From: Siphlonurus alternatus
Taxonomy: Eukaryota; Arthropoda; Insecta; Ephemeroptera; Siphlonuridae
Reading direction: 5' to 3'
Assembly: GCA_949825025.1 (NCBI GenBank)
Contig: OX463779.1
Span: forward strand, 32,806,359 to 32,870,358
DNA length: 64,000 bases
In this document: piece after piece, positions 57,049 to 64,000 of the stretch
How the letters are laid out: each line of letters starts with the position of its first letter
How positions within the stretch are numbered: position 1 is the stretch's first letter
Notes under the pieces: generated by a model
Told to the model about the DNA's origin: nothing
What the model saw: the letters and a program-made list of their open reading frames with translations, nothing else
The model's database searches: none
Translations under genes and position numbers: made by a program

Positions 57049-57726
57049 TATTCATTGACTGCCGCTTAAATTTAAAACTAACTAACATTTCCACTTTTGA
57101 ATTAAATTATTTTTGTTCCGTTTTGTATTTTATTTAAAAAAGACATGTTAATTTTAATTCACGTTGTATTTTTTTTTTCTCTTCATAATTCACAATCTTT
57201 ATTATTTTTTTCGATTCTGTTCCCTTTTATTACGATTTACCTGATTATTAGATTAAAGATTTGGATTATTAAATTGATTAATTTAAAAAATTGTTATTAG
57301 CTATATATAAAAAGAAATAGATTAAAATTATAAAAATATTTTTTCAAGTTGATTTCAATTATATTGCAGTGTTTCTAATAGAATATATAATTTAAATTTA
57401 ATTTGAATTTTAAATTTATCGAGCTTTGTAAGGTTTTACTTGCTGTTTTAAAATCGACTTCAATGTACAATTTTTGAGACATGGGATGACTGAGGGGCAT
57501 GGAGAAGATTGCTTTCACGGAGATTACCTCCTTCTGGTAACCGCCTTGCATACGTATAAGCTAATATTTGGATATTTCCCCGAAGGCGTGTCACGTCGGG
57601 TCCACCTGAGAAATTGCCTGGCAAAGCGCCGAGGTCGTTTGTCCTCATCCGAGTGCGTGGGAGATGCAGAACGTCATTCTGACGATGAGTACCACGTGTG
57701 CTTCATTGTGTGTGTCCATTTGATTT
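57049..57726. other. unassigned; GC-rich block at 57470-57720
   Basis: Overlapping frames of 62 (minus) and 88 (plus) codons cover the GC-rich block. Neither has a domain, splice context or clear codon bias, so no gene is called. Confidence 0.3.
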
Positions 57727-58091
57727 ACAATAGACAATAATGGTTGCATTTTTTTATTTCATAATTAAAAAATATACCTAAAATTATGCTTTTCTGAATT
57801 TTTTCAGATTTTTTGGAGTGCGGGAAGTAATTTTAAAAAAATATTTAAAATCTCTGAATTAAGGTGGTACACCTGATGGGACAACTGTGACGTCATTTGT
57901 CATGCTGTGATTGGCTATTGATGACGGCATGGTTGTCCCATCAGATGTACCACCCTAATTAAGATATTTTAAATGTTTTTTAAAAATTAGTTCCCGCACT
58001 CCAAAAAATATGAAAAAAAATCAGAAAAGCATAATTTTATGTATATTTTCTAATTATGAAATAAAAAAATGCAACCATTATTGTCTATTGT
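57727..58091. mobile_element. foldback element with CRE in the centre
   Basis: The ends ACAATAGACAATAATGGTTG and CAACCATTATTGTCTATTGT start arms of about 165 bp that are nearly complementary. Mid-arm segments (TTTTTTCAGATTTTTTGGAG, GTGGTACACCTGATGGGACA) resemble the FB-A plan. The loop region holds TGACGTCA at 57888-57895. Confidence 0.85.
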
Positions 58092-58149
58092 TTAGTATGA
58101 CGGAAAGAAAGTTATTTTGTTATTGATAAAAGTTATGTAGAAAATTTAT

Positions 58150-58340
58150 TATGTATACACCTCGGGACAGCATAAATTTTACTCCTGCTTTGTTTGTAGG
58201 CGTTACCACACACAGTCTGTAAAAGCATGGTGAACCAAACCTCTTTAATATATGGATATACTGTGTGCTTTTCTTACATCTCCCAAAATTGCAAATCTGC
58301 ATCTCTCTTTCTATTGGAGCTGCAGCTTTAGCAAGTGAGG
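58150..58340 (-). repeat. minus-strand copy of the 55790-56130 repeat
   Basis: On minus: GCAGATTTGCAATTTTGGGA, then GGTTTGGTTCACCATGC, then CTACAAACAAAGCAGGAGTA, in the same order as the tandem copies. Here a 60-codon frame is still open, but its homology is unknown. Confidence 0.55.
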
Positions 58341-58355
58341 CAGGAGTAAAGTTCG

Positions 58356-58559
58356 TATTATATTATATTATATTATATTATATTATATTATATTATATTA
58401 TATTATATTATATTATATTATATTATATTATATTATATTATATTATATTATATTATATTATATTATATTATATTATATTATATTATATTATATTATATTA
58501 TATTATATTATATTATATTATATTATATTATATTATATTATATTATATTATATTATATT
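58356..58559. repeat. (TTATA)n pentanucleotide satellite
   Basis: About 41 perfect copies of a 5-bp unit, producing an artefactual IILYY-type frame. Confidence 0.97.
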
Positions 58560-60468
58560 GGAATAGTTAATATTCAGATGTATAAGCACGCATTATGTGC
58601 TGTAAAATGTATGTAATTATAAAAGTTATATCCAAAATTGTATACATCTTCAAATAAGACAGGTAAATGAAAATATTGAAAATATATATTTATATGCACT
58701 TTATAAAATGTTCATAATTTTTATAAATTAAAGAGTCTTTTGCAGCCACCTTGTACACAAAATAGGGGACTAAAATAATTTCGAAAAGACAAGAATAAGA
58801 GTTTAAAATAATGAGTGTGTACATTTTTAATTGTTTTTACTTTTTATTAAAATTACCATTATTTATATATTATGTATTTGTTAAATGCAAGTTACAATAA
58901 ATTTGCTTTAAATGTATGATTTTACTGCTATCTGTGCTTGGTGTGTATAGTAAATAATGAATTTTACTAGTGAAAAATGTACACTGTGAAGTTTAAAAAA
59001 TTTGTTTTGCTTGGTATTCAAATACGCTATTAGCTATATTGTCAAGCTGTTACACTGTCCATTGTTGTTCACACAATAAAGATAAAAAAAAAACACGGAA
59101 CGTAATTACATTTTCCTGATTACCACAAGGATATTGTAACTTTTTATAGTTTACAGCATAAATTTTGTACTTTAGTATTTTTTGTGTACAATCACAACCG
59201 TGCAGTACAGTGAATTATTTCTTTGTGTTGCTTCAAATAATTTTGCAAAAGTTTTTAAATTTAAAATATTTTTCTCACATCCTTTTAGTTCAAAAACGGT
59301 ACCATCTCTATTAATTAGCAATTTGATCAAAAAATGACCTTCGACGTTCCAAAACTGACTTTTTGTTATATTTAAACTTGCAAGCGAGTTTAATTTATTT
59401 TTATTAATTTTAATGAATTTGAAGTTAGATTTTATTATTCACAATGATATTTTATGTCAAAATAAATTTAGTTCTTAAAGTTTCTTTATAAATATAAACA
59501 AGTTGGTCTATTATATTTTAAAATAAAACTTCTTTTTTTCTCGTATAAAATTGACATAAATTTCTTTCATTGTGTTGATATCAAGAAGAACAATGAGCTT
59601 ATTACCTGAAACAAATGGCCAAAGAGACGGCGAAAAAGATAGTGTAGAAAAGGAATAATAAAGTGGAAAAATGTGTTGCTTTGCGTGGAAGAAACATTAA
59701 CAGACTCGGCTGTTCCAAGCCTTTTCATTAATTAATTTTACGATATTTCACAACTTTCTTACAGTATTGAAATACAGTCACACTAATACAAGATTCATAA
59801 TAAAAATATTTGGAAAGTTCTGACATTAAAATTTTCAAACGTAACATGTTTCAAAACTAGCTATACATGTAGAAATACCATTTAAAATACATTTTTACTA
59901 TATATAATACATATTTATGGTATTGATTCTATTGGATGCTTAATTATATTTAATTATTGCAAATTCCATTACTTCTTATTAAAACTATATAGTGAGTAGA
60001 GAAAGAAATGAAATATATGGTACCATTACAAATATGATTACTATGACGTCACTATATGAGTTCACATATAAAATAATTACAACGTCATATGACATGATGG
60101 GCCTCACAAAGCAAGTATCACGATGGTCGTACACATCACTGACACCTGCTGCTGGAAGTGGAAATTGCCGCTTCAAAACTGCTGCCAACAAAAAAACAAG
60201 GTTTTACCAACAACAATTTTATATACGTTATTACGTACATACACGTACTTTTGTTCAATGTGTCTGAGTAGTGTCTCTGTCATATCTTCTTTCTCGTATA
60301 CTAGGATATATATAACATATAGAGACTGCTGATGATGCTACACAGCTACTGATGCTGCTTTTGATATTGATTACGTTTAGTTGACCCAGCAGCTAGCTGG
60401 TACTGTACCTAGATATATACTAGCTACTACCTAGTCTTCTCATAACGAGTAATAGTGTTAGTTATTAC
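58560..60468. other. no gene seen; one CRE at 60044
   Basis: AT-rich DNA. TGACGTCA at 60044-60051 lies next to a slightly GC-richer block (60110-60190) with overlapping short frames on both strands and no domain. Confidence 0.4.
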
Positions 60469-62039
<1,571 letters not shown>

Positions 62040-62400
62040 TGGTGGTTTCTGCTCTGACATTACGGGGTGAAGTTTGTTGCCAAATATATCTGGCTCTAGT
62101 CAACGGCTAGCTCGTTGCTCGGGACTTTAAACCTTATTTATTTATCTGAATGGCTGCTGCTATATGTGCTCCACGTTGAGTTCAATCCTTGTGCCTTTGT
62201 GTGCGGCTCAGTAACTACAGAGAGAGCACGAACGAGGATAGATCTGCAGCAGGAAACGTCGCTTGCACGCTTCCTTTTGATGCCAGGCCAAACCAAAGAG
62301 AGGAGAAAGAGAGAGAGGATGAGTGAGATGAGAGAGAGAGAGAAAAAAAGTTCACCTGCAGTCAGCACTTATGTCCTACTAAGCCCAAGGCTCTACAGGA
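62040..62400. other. GC-richer block, possible exon or promoter
   Basis: A moderately GC-rich stretch with a GA-rich part (62300-62345) and a 120-codon plus-strand frame (62115-62477). The frame has no domain and ends in Lys-rich low complexity. It could be 5'UTR or promoter of a neighbouring gene; nothing decides it. Confidence 0.25.
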
Positions 62401-64000
62401 AAAATAAAAGAAAAAAAGAAAATTTAATAATACTCGATTTCAACTTCAAAAAGAAAAAGGATATAATACTGTCATAAATAAAGTAAATTAAAATAAAAAA
62501 GAGTTAAAAAAAATATTTAAAGTTTTTCTCGAGATATATTTTTCACAATAAACAGCTATTTGAAAAAACACAAAGAATAAAGTTTGTATATATATTATAT
62601 ATAATATATCAAATTATATTTATCTCCTTTTGTCTTGTTTTCAGTTATTACGCGATTTTAATTGTTTAATGGTCATCTTTAAAAGGCTTTCAATGTCAGA
62701 CGAAATTTATTGGGTTGTAATTGTGTTCATACTAGTCCTTTACAACTTGACTTTCCAGTCATAAATATAAAAACTGACTTCATGGACCTTTGGAACTTTT
62801 GCTTCTAATTTTATAAAAATAAAACAAATATGCTCTGTCATTTAGTAATTAAAATTCCTATAAGTGTGAAGTATTAATCCAGAAAAATTAATTCAAAACA
62901 GCAATGTTATACAATTATTATCATGAAATTTGTAAACAAATTGGAATTTGGTAGAAAAACAAAAAACAAAACAAAAACGTTAGGAATGATAAAGCGGGTT
63001 GCTTTTTTCTCTCTCTTTTTTTATTTTATATTATTTCAATCAACTAAAATAGCACCGATGAACTTTTGCCCTTTCTAAATGAGAAATCAGGACCTATAAA
63101 CGCTCCCTGTTTCCAGATATACAGCCTTACAAAAGGAGGATAAAACCCCCGGAAGAGAAGTCGGAGCAGTCCTTAATTCTTCGTAAAAAGTTTAAACGGA
63201 AATGCCAATTGAAAAGGCTACAACTTTCAGATAATTATTGGAACAGTATATTTTCATTCTGGCGGAGGTTACTTAAGAATAAAGCATCAACTCATTTTAT
63301 TAAATAAATAAAACTTTAATCTTTATTAAGGGTATATACGTACTCAAGCTGCACTCTCTTCTGTACAGACTGTGTTGTACTCAAGAATATATCGTTTTAT
63401 TTTTTTTTTGTGCTTTACTTTTGCTTTTATTTTTTAGAGTTTAAGTACAAGTTTAAAAATAAAACATATAAATTGACGAGGAAACTAAAACAATAAATAC
63501 TTTTGTTAAAGTGAAAGTTATAACAAAAGTTTACAAATAAATAAAACAAAGAAATAATAAATCATTATATCCAATGACATCTCCATTGTACCGCCCTACG
63601 AACACTACTCGCATTATTTATTACTTTACATGATTGAAAGTACGTGAGAAGAAGAAAAAGTTGAGAGATAAAAATTTTCTTTTTGTATCGACATTTTGTG
63701 TCTTAAAATGAGTTTTGTTTCATCCCAGACTTACTAGCGCAATGATGACATAAAATCAATACGAGAGTTCAATATATTCTCTTCTCTCTCCCTCTTTATC
63801 TTTTATGATGCCAACATCGTACGAATGTTCAATTAAGGTGCTCTGTTTTACCTTGCTTGGTACTATAATAGATACATACACAGCTAGCTAACAACGATGA
63901 GAAACCATTATTGTTTTTATAGGTCCCTGAGGGCATAAACCTGCTCTAACAGAGACTATGTATTGAGGTGACTGGCGCTAGATATAGAAGAAGGCGCTTA
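62401..64000. other. AT-rich DNA, no gene seen
   Basis: No supported feature to the end of the window. Confidence 0.45.

Noticed and set aside
57460..57740. Overlapping frames in a GC-rich block
   Set aside because: Both strands are open to similar extents and neither resembles a protein family.
58265..58570. 101-codon IILYY repeat frame or a CRISPR-like array
   Set aside because: A 5-bp tandem satellite without spacers; not a protein and not CRISPR.
62115..62477. 120-codon frame
   Set aside because: Low-complexity C-terminus in AT-rich DNA and GA-rich middle; no recognisable domain.

Overview
The window comes from the AT-rich nuclear genome of an arthropod. The arthropod signals are a spliced neuropeptide-precursor exon with the WGGLFNRFSPEMLSNLGYG signature, TATA plus TCAKTY-type initiators, an arthropod-style LINE, 5S-rRNA-headed SINEs, long (GA)n/(CT)n and (TA)n microsatellites, and many foldback or MITE elements. 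Crustacean or hemipteran-like lineages are plausible, but the species cannot be named from the sequence. Most of the window outside the named elements is gene-free.

The main feature is a complete Maverick/Polinton (adintovirus-like) element at 34949-54833 (19,885 bp). It has terminal inverted repeats beginning AGTAGTAATCGAGG and a perfect 6-bp target duplication AAATTA on both sides. Plus-strand genes, in order: a Pro-rich protein with a KEN box; FtsK/HerA packaging ATPase; a small basic/hydrophobic protein; a conserved Polinton protein of unknown role; DDE (RVE) integrase with a C-terminal chromodomain; penton-type minor capsid; a basic minor virion protein; double-jelly-roll major capsid; Ulp1/adenovirus-type maturation protease. 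A second promoter then drives a 222-aa protein that looks paralogous to the first gene. From ATPase to protease the genes are nearly gapless, with ATGA and TAATG stop/start overlaps. On the minus strand lies the protein-primed DNA polymerase B gene.

The polymerase gene is the most unusual part. The polymerase exon (44270-48133) is open upstream of its first internal methionine to a splice acceptor. Six further exons extend back to an ATG at 53107, with canonical GT/AG sites and matching phases at all six junctions. This predicts a protein of about 2,167 aa with an 880-aa N-terminal extension. The extension carries a FEN1-like PCNA-interaction motif (SLDDFFKK), a textbook SUMO-interaction motif (PIIDLVSDDD) and an Arg-Ser-rich domain. 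Exons 3 and 4 look duplicated, and the introns carry related repeats, including a hairpin of about 370 nt. With the KEN box in the first gene, this suggests an element tied to the host S-phase replisome; that link is inference.

The flanks hold the neuropeptide exon (20586-20750, minus), a 5'-truncated LINE with an open endonuclease-RT frame (22274-25449, minus), two copies of a 5S-headed SINE, several MITE families, and at least four copies of long foldback elements, many carrying the palindrome TGACGTCA, which occurs at least 13 times here.
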